Assembly (NCBI GenBank): GCA_029851415.1
Contig: CM056743.1
Coordinates: forward strand, 21,056,905 to 21,120,904
DNA from: Eretmocerus hayati
Taxonomy: Eukaryota > Arthropoda > Insecta > Hymenoptera > Aphelinidae
Direction: 5' to 3'
Length of the DNA stretch: 64,000 nucleotides
The position numbers and the translations under genes are program-made. Positions 47,901 to 60,069 of this stretch are shown here, piece after piece. The notes beneath the pieces are model-generated. The model worked only from the letters and a program-made list of their open reading frames with translations. It did no database searches and was not told the DNA's origin. The first letter of the stretch is position 1, and each line of letters begins with the position of its first letter.

Positions 47901-49674
47901 CAATTTTGAGAGGTTCACTCTGACTTTGGCGGGACCGAAGTCGCTTCCAAGGAGGATGAAAAAAAGATTGCAGACTGAATTCTCCATGGTGCGATCGTTT
48001 TTACTGTAAGTACAGATTTTCAAGAACAATAGCATATGTTGCTTGGTACAATTCGAGAGTCCTACGAGGTTGAGCGCGATGACAGCATTCCTTTGTATGT
48101 CTTTATAGAAAATTATATCATATCAGCTCTCTTCTTAGGGGAATCGTAACAAGTATCCATTAACTTGAGCGAATTTCGAATCAAGTTCACACTGTCCCTT
48201 GTAAGAGCGTTGCAAGCCTTTCACTTCGAATCAAATTGAAAGATTCATCAAGAATAGAGAGCTAGTGTAACGAGTCGTATCGGCTCGTCACGACGATGTC
48301 TCGCTTCAACTCCTGTCAATCAGATACCGAGACTACGCGACTGCGGGTAAGTCTTCATCTTTCATCACAATCTGTTAGTGAGTGCAGTTGATGCACCTGA
48401 TCACCAGCGATAATTTATCCTTGAGATCTAAGGCGTTCGACCTGTGTAGATCTGAACAGACGTGTGTTCGAGCCTCCGACGTGGCACTGTATAATTTGAC
48501 CAAGTTTCCTTTTTCCATAGTCAGAATGCCAAGAGCATTAACAAACCTACGTAAAATCTTATAGTAATGAGCAGTGAATAGTCTGTTTAGATAATGATCT
48601 ATGATATGCCAAGGAGCATTATGGGGATTCCTACTTACAGAAAAAGTGAGAAGAGGGTATCTTGATACTCACCTGGAAGGAAAAACAGTAAAATAGTGTG
48701 ATTAGGATGACAGGTGAATCATTTTGTCTGAATCCAGGACAAGATGAGTTGTTGCTGCCACGGAAGAATTTCTGAAACTTGACTGGGACTCTGGGACTGG
48801 AGGGAATCGAAGACGAAGGACACTTTCATTAACAGATTCTTTCTCGCATTCTTTAACCAGCCCTGGTTCGTGAGCTAAATTACCATCAAGACTGAGGTCC
48901 CTATTAGAGCTGGAATTATCTAACGAAATGAATTTCTCGGAACATCTGGAAATGGGCCCAGCTCAGCTCGGCGTGTCGATTTCCTAAAATTTGAATGAAA
49001 TTCGTACGTACAGGTATGAGGTTGTACTTTGAAAGTTCTACAGAGCAGACTTCCCAGTACAGCATTGACATGACAATCGCAACAATTTGGGAATCGCGTA
49101 CTTTATTATTGAGATGAAAGTCATCACAAGTCGGCTTCGACGCACGCGAATGTGAAGCAGGGAATGTCATCCTGATGCTGCATCCTTGCCAATATAAGGG
49201 AATAACCGACAATTTAGTTCTACGAATCGGCTGTTCTAGAAGCTTCAAGGACGTTTTTTGGGGGATCGCCCAATGTCAGTATTCCGATGCGAAATCTTCT
49301 GCTATCTTGATTGCCGTGAGCAGGGTCTCTGAATCCCGCCAGAAAAGCCCTCCACATAAGAAAGATTTCTATTTTTGAGGAATTAATCAGCTACCAAAGT
49401 AGTTGAAAGAGATGACATTGCCAACATCAAGATCTGCGTGAATTCTTCTCTCTCTTGCTAAAACCGTTAATGCTGTGATTTTTGGATTCCCTCGTTCCTA
49501 TGAAGTCATTGACTCACAACTTTTAAAGTCAATTTGCAAGGAATTGACCCACATTGAAAGATAAGAAGTTGAAATTCCACCCGGTGGAATTTTTCGATAT
49601 TGCTTGTTTATCTATAATGCATGATTGTGCCATGATGCGGCACCACAATTCACTTTCACAACCTCTCCGACTTT
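47901..49674. other. Unassigned intergenic stretch
   Basis: No gene recognised. A minus-strand frame at 48916-49248 (about 110 codons) has no domain or splice support. Near 48430-48490 there is a weak tRNA-like B box (GTGTTCGAGCCTCC) without convincing stems. Confidence 0.4.
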
Positions 49675-50460
49675 TGGAACCTCCTTTCCGATTTCTGGGA
49701 ATTTTTTTTCCGATTTCTGGGACTTTTTATCGATACTTCTCCACTTTCTGGGACGTCCCGGAAAACGGCAATCTATGTATAAAAAAGTCCCGGAAATCGG
49801 AATGAGCGGCCCAGAAACCGAAATGAGCTTCCCAGAAACAGAGTTGGAAATCTGACATTTTTATACTCGAAATTTTTCCGTTTTCTGGGCCTTTTTGCAG
49901 ATAAGGTTTGCTGTTTTCTGGGATTTTTTCGACGTCCCAGAAATCGATAATGTATGATTCGGGCGTACCAGAATTCGGCAAAGTATCGCGTAAATATAGC
50001 GTCCCGGAACAAGGGGCTAGAGAAATATATATATATATATTTCTTTAGCGCCAGATTCTGGGACGCGATATATTGACGATGTAACTCCATATTCTGGGAC
50101 GTATTATTCATATTTCATCCAATTCTGGGACTCAAAAATATTTTTCGAAAGTCCCAAAATTTGAAAAACAACGTCTGAGAAAAGTCCCAGAAGATGAAAA
50201 AGTTTCACTGATAGGATGGCCAATATTGACGAACTTTTCTGGGATATTTCACTCATTTCTTCATATTTTCTGGGACGTCCGAGAATTTGAAAAGATGTTG
50301 GAAAACACGTCCCACAATATGAAGAAGATTATTGAATAAATTTCCAACGATGACTTCAGAGATTCACACAATTTCTGGGACTTTTTCCCTCGTTCATTCT
50401 CATTTTCTGGGACGTCCCAGAATTTGAGATAACATTCAAAAAAAGTCCCAGAATGCGAAG
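49675..50460. repeat. Array of TTCTGGGAC / GTCCCAGAA half-sites
   Basis: About twenty copies of TTCTGGGA or its inverse lie within 800 bp. Several are joined as the palindrome TTCTGGGACGTCCCAGAA (near 49745, 50270 and 50408) and the others are spaced roughly 25-60 bp apart with AT-rich DNA between them. The flanks of each site often repeat as well (TCATTTTCTGGGAC). It is neither a simple tandem repeat nor a coding region. Confidence 0.8.
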
Positions 50461-50905
50461 GGTAGATTTTGAAATGAATTCTCAAAACTAAATGTGAGAT
50501 TCGATCTCCCAGACGGTTGCAGCGAGAATTTTTGAAAATATCGCAGCTTTCACAATCTGCGATTGGGTTAGATGCTACAAACCGGGTACACCTAGTTCAA
50601 AAAAGATCGGCTCTTTTTTTGAAACAAATCAATCTTCATCCAATACAAGAAGTATTTCTTCACAATCTGAGATGATCTAGTTCACAAGATTGTCATCTGT
50701 AATAGGGAACTATTTTCTCTCACCTCTTCGCCTCATTCTGTTCATCAATAACCAACTCATAACTCGGACCAAGTACACTCATGTAATTGATATAGAATTT
50801 CACTTACAGGTTAGTTCATTGGATCTTCCATTTTCAAGGCTTAGCTCCGTTTTATGGCTACAGATCGCCAACGTGTGACCTGTATCATCTCAAAATGTGA
50901 AAATA

Positions 50906-52104
50906 CACTACCGGTCAAAAGTTCAAGAGCACTTACAATATACATAATTTCTTAACCTGCTCAGCTCGGTACCTCGGAACTAGTCGCTCGGAATGGACTT
51001 TCACACAACTCATTCCAAAGCTCTTTTCATGCACTTTCAAATAAGTTAATCCACTCCCTGCTTCATCCCTGCAACTTTGAACCGTATCAGCTAGGAAAAG
51101 GAAATTTTCTCACGATTTCAGGTAGATCTTCGATCCCCCGCAAATTCCACGGGAATCATTTATTGAAATGAAAATCATAGCGTCTCGAAGTACTATTCAA
51201 GAGCTTTTGAATCCGTTCTTGAAAGTCATCCTATCTTGTTCCTGGTCCGAGTAGTGGCTGTTTTTGTGAACGAAGATACCTCTTGGAAAACGGTCTAATC
51301 ATTAGAAAATCATGATAAACCTTATACTGAGCGAGGTGCAAGGACTATCCCTGATTTTTTCGTCAATTATGGTCTAGAAGTTCAGAGAAAGCATGGTTAT
51401 ATCCTCATGAGTCTCATTTCCACACGATCCCTGACTACACGGAGAAATTTTTCTGCAGTGAAGTATGGCGGCAGAGCACAGATGGCGCAGCAGCACACCG
51501 TTCGCGATATCGCGCAAACATTCATGCCGGGCCACCCCGACAATCGTGCGGAGAGCTCCACAGCAAATGCGGAGCTGGAACACAAAAAGTGTTCTCGGCG
51601 CACGATTGTCGGGGTGGCCCGGCATGAATGTTTGCGCGAGATCACGAACGGTGCGCTGCCGCGCCATTTGTGCTCTCCCGCCATACTTTACTGCAGAACG
51701 ATTTCTCCGTGTAGTGGGCCTCTTTGTCATTGCGAATTTTTCCTTATCAAAACATTCAATACTTAGAACAAGGACGACCTAGAACAATTTTCAACTATAG
51801 ATTCTGAAGCTCTTGAATAGTACTTCAAGATGCTATGACCTTCATTTCGATCGATGGATTTCCGTGGAATATACAGGGGATCAAAAATTTACGTGGAATC
51901 GTGAAAAAAGTGGCTTTTTCTAGCTGGCTCGGCTCAAAGCTGCAGAGATAGAGCGAGAAGTGCATCAACACATTCAAAAGTGCGTAAGAAGAACTGCAAG
52001 TTGAGCTAAATCAAAGTCCATTCTGACAAACTAGCTCCGAGGTATCGAGCTGAGAAGGTAAAAAAATTATTTATCGAGTGATCTTAGACTTTTGACCGGT
52101 AGTG
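50906..52104. mobile_element. Tc1-like foldback element
   Basis: Flanked by TA (50904-50905 and 52105-52106). The ends CACTACCGGTCAAAAGTTCA and, inverted, CTTTTGACCGGTAGTG are of the kind seen on Tc1/mariner elements. The arms extend over about 420 bp (for example CTCAGCTCGGTACCTCGGA with TCCGAGGTATCGAGCTGAG). No transposase. Confidence 0.85.
51438..51711. mobile_element. MITE nested in the Tc1-like foldback
   Basis: A 274-bp palindrome flanked by TA (51436-51437, 51712-51713) with ends CACGGAGAAATTTTTCTGCA and GCAGAACGATTTCTCCGTG. The arms are nearly perfect around the CACCCCGACAATCGTGC centre region. Open frames across it on both strands are palindrome artefacts. Confidence 0.85.
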
Positions 52105-52106
52105 TA

Positions 52107-53639
52107 TACTTCTTAATGAAAAAAGAGCGATAAGTTGCATAAAAGGAGTAAATTCCTTCAGAATCCAAGTGTGCAAAATTCTGGCGATGTGAATCCGGCT
52201 GGTGGCGTTCTTATCTCAGAGCGGGATTGTGAATTCTGCGCTTTTCCGAAAATTTTCCAGAAGTTATATAAATTGTATCCGAATACAAATGAGTCGTGCC
52301 TCGTATGTATCTAATCGGACGAATGCAATGAACTAAAAGATTTAAAGGTTCTCATAGCTTTTCCAGGTGAGTATTAATGCAAGAGGCATAAGACGCGGGG
52401 TGGGTGCTACAACTGCCTATTCAAAACTGACCTTATACCAGAAAGGAAGTCCTTGCTAGACAATCAAAGTCACTCTTGTAATTTTTGCACGACAAGGAGT
52501 GTGGCTATGGTCACAATGTATTCTTACTGCCGAAGCAACGGACCCTACTATCGAAGTATAGGACGTCACTGCCGCAGCAACGCACGTTGGCTTCAATTGC
52601 AAATTGGCAAAGTCCCGTTGCCTTAATAGCAACCTTACGTCCGCTGTAATGGCAAGAGAGAGAGCCTTGCTTTTCAGCGAGGATTCGTTTCCATGGATAT
52701 TTATGTTGGAAGCTTATGGAGGAATGAATTGATGGATTTTATAAAAATTTGCGCTGAGCCTTCCTGAATTGATTAACAGTCGTTAGCTTGAGTTTCTGGC
52801 TAATAACCAATTCAATCTGACCATCTCTTAAATTTGGCAGAATGGAGGTCTCAAGAGAAATTTAGAGGGCCAACAGCTCTAAATTGATGAATGATGAACA
52901 TCTCGAATTTTGCGGCTTCGGAACGATTTCTACGAGTTTCTGCCGACCTATCAGTCCATGGCGCTATTCGATCATTCTTTCAACAGTTACGTGAAAGGAA
53001 GTCTGAGGATTCGACAAAATTTCCCACTTTTACCACATCGTTTACGTGAGAAAGAGGGATTTATATAATACTAAAGTCTAATATTCCAAAATGTCTCGCA
53101 ATTCAAGTCCCTCGAGTTGCTTACTCAAATTATCAAAAGTTAGTCCAGATTGGAGTGCCCATGACTACGCAATTATCGACTCGCGAGTGCACGAAAATCT
53201 ATAGTCGAATGATTATACGCGATCCAACAAGCTGGGAGATCAGTAAGTATGGGCGCAAAGTCAAGCCATCCTCCAAGCTGCAAATTCGGTTGAACCTTCA
53301 TCATGGCGACGTCAACGACGTGAGAAAATGCAACTCAGTGAGCGGAAGTCTCCCAGAATTATCCCAAAAGTTTTCTCATTCACCTTCTACACAGGTCCCA
53401 ACGTGTCCCTGTTGCCCGTGTCATCGGCACTTGCATCTGGTCTCATCTTCATCATTCAACAGTAACCAATCAAGACACAGTCACTTTATAGCGAGCTTAA
53501 CTACGACCAGGGTCGTTTGAGAAATGGTTGAGACGACAATTCAGGCTGATCAATTCGATGCCGTGTCTCATTTCACTCGGATGAGAACGAAGCTCGGTTG
53601 CGCGCGCGAAAAATTCATCTGCTTTGTTATGAACACGTC
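52107..53639. other. Unassigned intergenic stretch
   Basis: No gene recognised. A plus-strand frame of about 120 codons starts near 53155. It contains a strong donor-like GTAAGT at about 53243 but no domain, so a small exon here is possible but unsupported. Confidence 0.4.
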
Positions 53640-55311
53640 GCGGCAATCATAACATCACATAGAATAATCTTTGACTGAGGATTTTGAATTTGATTGCGAT
53701 TCAGTGGAATTGGTGAATCTCCGAAAATGAAGCCCACCACGAGTGATGCTCTGTGCTCAAAATCAAAGCCCGATAAGCTCGAGCTGACGAATAACCACAT
53801 CGAATGTTGATATAACGCGATGCTGCTGCAGCTTTTTGTACCAGTTATTTAGTGATGTGATGTGATTTATGATTTCCAGTTTTGAAAACTTGACTCCATG
53901 CTTGCATTTTATAATCTTCATGTCAATCTGGTGGGCTTGAAGCAATCAAGTTTTCTCTTCGATTAGAGCGAGATTTCTCATATTTTTCTTGAGCTCCGAA
54001 TGACATTTCGAAAGACACTGGGAGTCATTTTACTCGTCATTTCATGTGACATTGCTCTCGAGTTTCCTCAACGAATGAATTAGCATGCCTGTCAGCTCTC
54101 ATTTTGAGCTGCAGTAAAGGTGACTTATAATTGGATGGAAATCGCTGAATAACGAGGAACAAAAATCCGCAGAATCGCGTAATAAAGTTTCGATGTGGTT
54201 ATTTGTCAATCGAGCTTATCGGACTTCGATTTTGAGCTCAGAGCATCACTCTTGGTGGGCTTCGTTTTCGGAGATTCATCAATTCACCAAATCGCAATCA
54301 GAATCGAAGCCTTCAGTCGAAGATCATCCTAACCCTATTGAAAACAGTCTTGTCATGTACATGGCAAGAAAACATGATGTCACGTTTTTTGTGATTTATA
54401 TATCATGAAATGGAACATTCGTGACAAGTTTTTCGATACGGGTCATGACGTTACTCTACTGGAAATTACTAATGCGGATGGAAAAATTGGATTGGCCGAA
54501 AAATCCAGTCACGGAGGTAGATAGCACTCATGACTGTTCGGTCAAGAGTCCGACTCCGTTCCTCAGGGCCAGCGAGAAAGGATGCCTGGCGAGAAGTAAA
54601 AGGCCGACTTGAAGTGTGGATAGCTGACTATACTGCCGTCCAAATATAAAAGGGACGTAACTGCAGCCGAGTTGAAATAGAGAAATTCGCAAAAGACTTT
54701 GCGACTTTGCATAAGCGGGGCAATACAATGTTTCAATTTCGGACTGGTTTTTTGGTCACTTTGAACTTTCGAAGAATTTCTTGAACTAGATATGAAGATG
54801 GGGAATTTCTCAAGATATCCAACGATATCAATAACTCAATTTCGACCAGGAGTGCAGTTACGTCCCTTTTATATTTGGACGGCAGTATAGGATATAGCAT
54901 ATTTGTAACTTGGTTATTTTCTGAGAGGAAGAGCCGCCAAAGTACATATATCATGAGGTATAAGAGAGCGAGCAGGAAAACGCTATTATCCTATAGTCAG
55001 CTATCCACACTTCAAGTCAGCCTTTTATTCCCCGCCAGGCATCCTTCCTCGCTAGCCCCGAGGAACGGAGTCGGACTCTTAACCAAATGGTCATGAGTTC
55101 GAACCACCCCCGTGACTCGATTTTTCGGCCAATCCAATTCTTTATGCTAATTAGTGATTTCCAGTAGAGTATCGTCATGGTCCGCCTCGAAAAGCTTGTC
55201 ACGAATGTTCCACTTCATGATATATAAATCCCAAAGAACGTGACATCGTGTTTTCTTATCATGCACATGACAAGATTATTTTCAATGGGGATGTGATGTT
55301 ATGATTGCCGC
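53640..55311. mobile_element. Composite palindromic element with GCGGCAATCATAACATCACA ends
   Basis: The outermost 21 bases (53640-53660 and 55291-55311) are exact inverted repeats. Inside lie two consecutive palindromes: 53660-53860 with 54140-54320, and 54325-54660 with 54870-55285. The second contains a tRNA-like B box (GAGTTCGAACC, about 55093) and a GGACTCTTAACC string, suggesting a SINE trapped in both arms. No transposase is seen. Confidence 0.75.
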
Positions 55312-55493
55312 AATGGGTTCAAAAAACGCATGCGAATTTTTCGCGCCCGCGACCGAGTGAAGTGAGACACAGCAGCGAATTGATTGGCCTGAATTGGCGT
55401 CCCAACAATTTCTCAAACAATCCTGACTTCAACGCTGGTCGCGCATGCGCAGGGCTTTCGAGTCTATCAGCTTCTCTCTGGAACAAGTTTCTT

Positions 55494-55735
55494 ACTCTGG
55501 TATTCATAGTCATTTCTAAACCGAGGGTTAGAGTTTGATCCGAGGTTTAGAGCGCCTAAATAGCGACAGCGCGTAGTTGTCGTGGCCAGATTATCAGCTC
55601 CGAGTCTTTTGGTGTTCTGCTGCGCTGGAATGATGCAAAGACTTTGATTCATTCATTGACCACACCGACTACAGCGCCTAATCCGCGGATCTAACTCTAA
55701 CCCTCGCTTTAGAAACGACTGTGAATACCAGAATT
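55494..55735. mobile_element. Short palindromic MITE
   Basis: The arm at 55494-55580 (CTGGTATTCATAGTCATTTC, CCGAGGGTTAGAGTTTGATC) is inverted at about 55660-55735 (GATCTAACTCTAACCCTCG, GAATACCAG). The centre is unpaired. Termini are not sharply defined. Confidence 0.65.
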
Positions 55736-56199
55736 ACTCATACAAAAGTATCAAAAGCAGCTCAATCACCCGGATTAGGTCAGCATCCACCAAAAATAAG
55801 TGAGTATCACTTGAGATCAGGTTCAACACAAAAAAGGTGTGTCTCGTGCCACTCCGAGTCATAAATTGTAATGCAGCTCCATGAGTCTCTCTATAGATGA
55901 GGAACGAATAAACATCTCATGCGACAATGAGGATAAGGTAAGAAGATACCATCAAATCCATATTGATTTCTCTTTCGTGAGTTCAAGTATCCCTCGGACG
56001 GATTGCACTCCCGAACTTTCACACGGTCTTCCCTTCGCTGAGAACCGACTTATAGTCAGTCGCAAATGCGTGGCTGTGTGCCCAAATGCTGGTGGGTGGA
56101 ATCGAACAGTGAGATTTACGCTCCGGTCAAGCTGATTGCACCTCTAGTGGCTGACTCGCGTTGCGACTTGGTGATCCTGGTGCAGACAGTCAACTATTC

Positions 56200-56580
56200 C
56201 ATATACTTTGAGTTGTAGAAGGTCATATGCTTCACTGAACAGGTTTCAACATGTCGCTTTGAGAAATCACGCTGCTAATTTCAGGTACGTTGAATTGTAG
56301 AAGGTCATATTCTTTAGTGAAACAGTTTCAACGTGTCGCCTTAAGGGGATGTCGGAGTCCTATCAGTATTGTACAGTTACCGACATTGTCGACTTTTCGT
56401 TTTTCTCGATGAATTTTTGAGATATCGCAAATCTAATAAGTAACGCCGATTCTATGAGCCATACAGAATCGGCGTTACTTAGTAGAATCCTGATATCTCG
56501 AAAATTCATCGAGAAAAACGAAAAGTCGACAATGTCGGTATCCGACATCCTCTTAACACGCTGCTGATATCTTTTAGCAG
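56200..56580. repeat. Tandem duplication split by a MITE
   Basis: A roughly 80-100-bp unit (GTTGTAGAAGGTCATAT, AGGTTTCAACATGTCGC, CACGCTGCTAATTTCAG) is repeated. The second copy is interrupted at TTAA by the element at 56345-56552 and resumes as CACGCTGCTGATATC at 56557. Confidence 0.75.
56345..56552. mobile_element. TTAA-flanked palindromic MITE
   Basis: A 208-bp element between TTAA at 56341-56344 and 56553-56556. It begins GGGGATGTCGGA and ends TCCGACATCCTC. Arms of about 95 bp pair almost completely (for example GTCGACTTTTCGTTTTTCTC with its inverse), leaving a loop of about 10 bases near 56456. TTAA targets suggest piggyBac- or Kolobok-type mobilisation. Confidence 0.85.
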
Positions 56581-57196
56581 TATATTTTCCTCGAAAGAGG
56601 AGTCGATGACCTCAGATTTTTAGGATGGGCATCGATCAGTGGATGTTGCGTTCCTGCTAGTGTCACCTTAGACCCGCTGTGCATGCGTTTGATCCTTGAG
56701 TTTGTGTATTTAGTGGCAAGGCTTGGTTGTGAAATTCCATCATACGTTTATAATATGTATAAAAGTAGAAGGTAACTTCATCTTCTACGTCACTGACGAA
56801 CGTTCCCAGCATAGTAGAAATTTCAACTCGCCCTAATTTACTCGATTTTGCTCGGATTCAGACTCACAAACGCTCAAATTCTTCGTTTTTGAAAACCCTA
56901 CAACTGCCTTGCATACTGTTGCCTTATCCGAGCTATGGTTTTTTATCTAAATACCGTGAATTGGGGTGAATGTGGCTACGGGATGAATGTGGCCACTTTT
57001 CCGGAAAGAGATTGTAATAGTCGTAACTCCGATGCTATACCAGCTAGAGAGACGTGCAAAAGTGCATTTTAAAGCTTAGGATCTCTTCTTTTGAGATATG
57101 CCAGCTCATTTGTGATGAGACAGGTTCCATTCACACTTTTTTCCATTGGAATGAAGGGAAATTGTCAAGTAAAAATTTCATGTTCCAAAAATTTGT
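56581..57196. other. Unassigned stretch before the second satellite
   Basis: No gene, RNA or clear repeat recognised. Confidence 0.45.
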
Positions 57197-57707
57197 TTAA
57201 CCTTGGGAATCACTCGCATCGTTCATTTCATTCAGAGAACCTGCCCACTCAAGAAGGAATGGAGAAGAGCGGATGATCACCGAGTTGCATTTGTCGACTG
57301 CTAGATACTGTACTTGCATTGGAGTAGAATTTTCGATACCCAATTTCGCTCAGCATTCCGTTCTCTTACTGTCTCATTCTGCTCGTCAGTCCAGGCTTGA
57401 CGCAGAAATTCAAAAGCATTGGCTGGATTCTCCGTGGAAATCGTCTTCCCGAGGGAGAATCAGAACGAGCTCCTAGTCTCGGTTGAACTCTCCGATTGCT
57501 CAATACTGTTTCTCCATGTCGGTAAAAGTTCCTCAACTCGACTCGACCAGGGGACCCGCTTTTTCAGTGTTCCATCTTGCTCTTCAGTATATGCTGAACC
57601 TAGGAATCCCCATGCAGTATTCGGATTCTTCGTGGAAGATGTCTCATCAAGTGGGGAATAGGACGCTTTTACAGAATCAAGTTGCCCTCGTCAATTGCTA
57701 AATGATG
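57197..57707. repeat. Higher-order repeat segment, copy A
   Basis: Matches 59559-60069 at an exact offset of 2362 bp with scattered base changes. It continues past 57707 as CCTTTTCGAG, giving the sequence of the site later hit by the LTR element in copy B. Confidence 0.85.
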
Positions 57708-60067
57708 CCTTTTCGAGATGAATATAGAATTCTCGATCCTGTTCGGCAATCCACTGTCTTACTGTTCCATTCTTTCGATGAGGCCATGATCAACCTTAGG
57801 GATTCCCTCGATCGTTCACTTCATCCGGGTGGATTATCCTTTCAACGAAGAATCGGGACAAGCGGTCGATTGCCGGGTTGCACTTCTCGAATTCTCGATG
57901 CTGTCTCTGCATGGGAGAAACATTTCTACCTCTCGACGTTGCTTAGCAAGCGACTTTTTCAGTCGTCAATTTTTCTCTCGAGGCCACGCTCAACTGAGGA
58001 ATCGACCTGCATTGTTCGAATTCTTCGAAAGGGATTGCCACTCATGGAAGAGTACGCCGTGATAGTACCCAGTTGAAATCGTCGATTGCTGAATATCGTC
58101 TCTTCACAGAGGAGAATGGTTCTTGACTCGATCTACTCAGCTTGCGTCCCTTTTCAATGTTTCATTCGGTTTTTCTGTCTGCTCAACCAAGAATTCCACT
58201 TGGAACGTTCTGATTCTCCGGGGAAGATATACACTTGAGGGAATACTGGGCCGGGCTGAAAGTGCCTGGGTTGCACTCGTCCATTGCTCGATACTTCCTC
58301 TCCGGGAAAAATTTCTACCACCCGATTTCTAATGGCACTATACTCTCTTACTGTTCCGTTCACTTGCTCAGGCAATGTTCTTCCTCAGAAATTCATTGCA
58401 TCGTTCATTTCATCCGAAAAATTGTTCACCCAAGGAGGAGTCGGAGAGGACGGATGATCACGGGTTGCAGTTATCAATTCCTCAGTACTGTCTTTGCATG
58501 GGTGAAATCTACTATCACTAAGTTTTGCTCTGCATTCCGCTCTCCTACTGTCCCATTCTGCTCGTCGGTCCAAGTTTGATGCAGAAGTTAACATGCATTG
58601 TCTAGATTCCCCGAGAAAGTCGTCTTCCCGAGGGAGGATCAGGACTAGCTCACAGACTCGGTTGAAATCCTCGGTCACTCAATACTATCTCTTCATGAGG
58701 GGGGATGTTTCGCGACTCGATTTACCCGGAAATCCGCTCTCTCACTATTCCATTTGCTTTTTGCTTCGTGCTCAACCTGAAAATCTACATAGACTGTTCG
58801 GATTCTTCGAGGGAGATGGTCACTCCAGGGAGAGTTAGGACGCTTTCAAGAAACCTAAGTTGCACTCGTCCATCGCCCAATGATGCTTTTCCTAGAGAGA
58901 GTTCAACTACTCCATTTCCCCGGCAATTCACTCTTTCACTGTTCCACTCCCTTGCTTGGGCCATATTTATCCTCAGGAATAGCTTGCATCAATCATCTCA
59001 TCCAGACAAACTGTCCACTCGAGAAGGATCCGAGACGAGCGTTCAATTACGAGGTTTTATTCGTAGAATTCTCAATGCTGTCCCTGCATAGGCGAGAAGT
59101 TTTTACTGCTCAACATTGCCCGAGATCTGCTCTTTCACGTTTTGGTTCTGCTCTTCGGACGACGCTCACGCGAGGAATCGATATGCGTCGTTCGAATCCG
59201 CTGAGGAAGTTGTCCACTCAAACGAGAATTAGGACGTCCTGATTGTACCTGGTTGGAATGATCGGTTGCTTAATATTGTCTCTCCACGAAAGAGTATGTT
59301 CCGCGACTTAATCTATTCAGCATGCGTTCCTTTTACTATTTCATCCTGTTCGCATGTCTATGCTGAACCAAGAATTCCATATGCAACGTTCTGATTTCCC
59401 GAAGGAGATATACATCCGGGGATAATCTGGCCAAGCTGATAGTGCCTGATTCGCACTCATCCATCGCTCAATACTGGCTCTCCGAGAGAGAGTTATTCTA
59501 CTCGATTTTGCCCGGCGATCCGCTCTCTTACTCTTCCGTTATGTTGCTTAGGCCATGTTTAACCTTGGGAATCACTCGCATCGTTCATTTCATTCAGAGA
59601 ACCTGCCCACTCAAGAAGGAATGGAGAAGAGCGGATGATCACCGAGTTGCACTTGTCGACTGCTAGATACTGTACTTGCATCGGAGTAGACTTTTTGATA
59701 CCCAATTTCGCTCAGCATTCCGTTCTCTTACTGTCTCATTCTGCTCGTCAGTCCAGGCTTGACGCAGAAATTCAACAGCATTGGCTGGATTCTCCGTGGA
59801 AATCGTCTTCCCGAGGGAAAATCAGAACGAGCTCCTAGTCTCGGTTGAACTCTCCGATTGCTCAATACTGTTTCTCCATGTCGGTAAAAGTTCCTCAACT
59901 CGACTCGACCAGGGGACCCGCTTCTTTACTGTTCCATCCTGCTCTTCAGTATATGCTGAACCTAGGAATCCCCATGCAGTATTCGGATTCTTCGTGGAAG
60001 ATGTCTCATCAAGTGGGGAATAGGACGCTTTTACAGAATCAAGTTGCCCTCGTCAATTGCTAAATGA
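57197..60067. repeat. Second satellite: about 197-bp monomers, 12-monomer higher-order period
   Basis: A GTTGCACTCGTCCATTGCTC-like landmark recurs about every 197 bp (near 57286, 57482, 57680, 57880, 58072, 58268, 58464, 58660, 58858, 59056, 59250, 59448, 59648, 59845, 60045). Adjacent monomers are strongly diverged, but positions 2362 bp apart are nearly identical, giving a 12-mer higher-order repeat. Shared CTTACTGTTCCATTCTGCTC and CGATC/TTCATTTCATCC strings suggest distant kinship with the left array. The open frames are not genes. Confidence 0.85.
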
Positions 60068-60069
60068 TG
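59559..60069. repeat. Higher-order repeat segment, copy B, cut by LTR element
   Basis: The second copy of the 12-mer unit start; identity to copy A ends at CTAAATGATG, exactly where the LTR begins. Confidence 0.85.

Noticed and set aside
48380..48495. Possible tRNA
   Set aside because: A B-box-like GTTCGAGCC is present but no A box or cloverleaf stems could be drawn.
51374..51782. Four overlapping frames of 95-119 codons
   Set aside because: They read through the nested palindromic MITE; the similar peptides on both strands come from the inverted arms.
57091..60063. Runs of overlapping open frames on the plus strand
   Set aside because: They follow the 197-bp repeat, shift frame between monomers and match their 2362-bp duplicates, with no domains.
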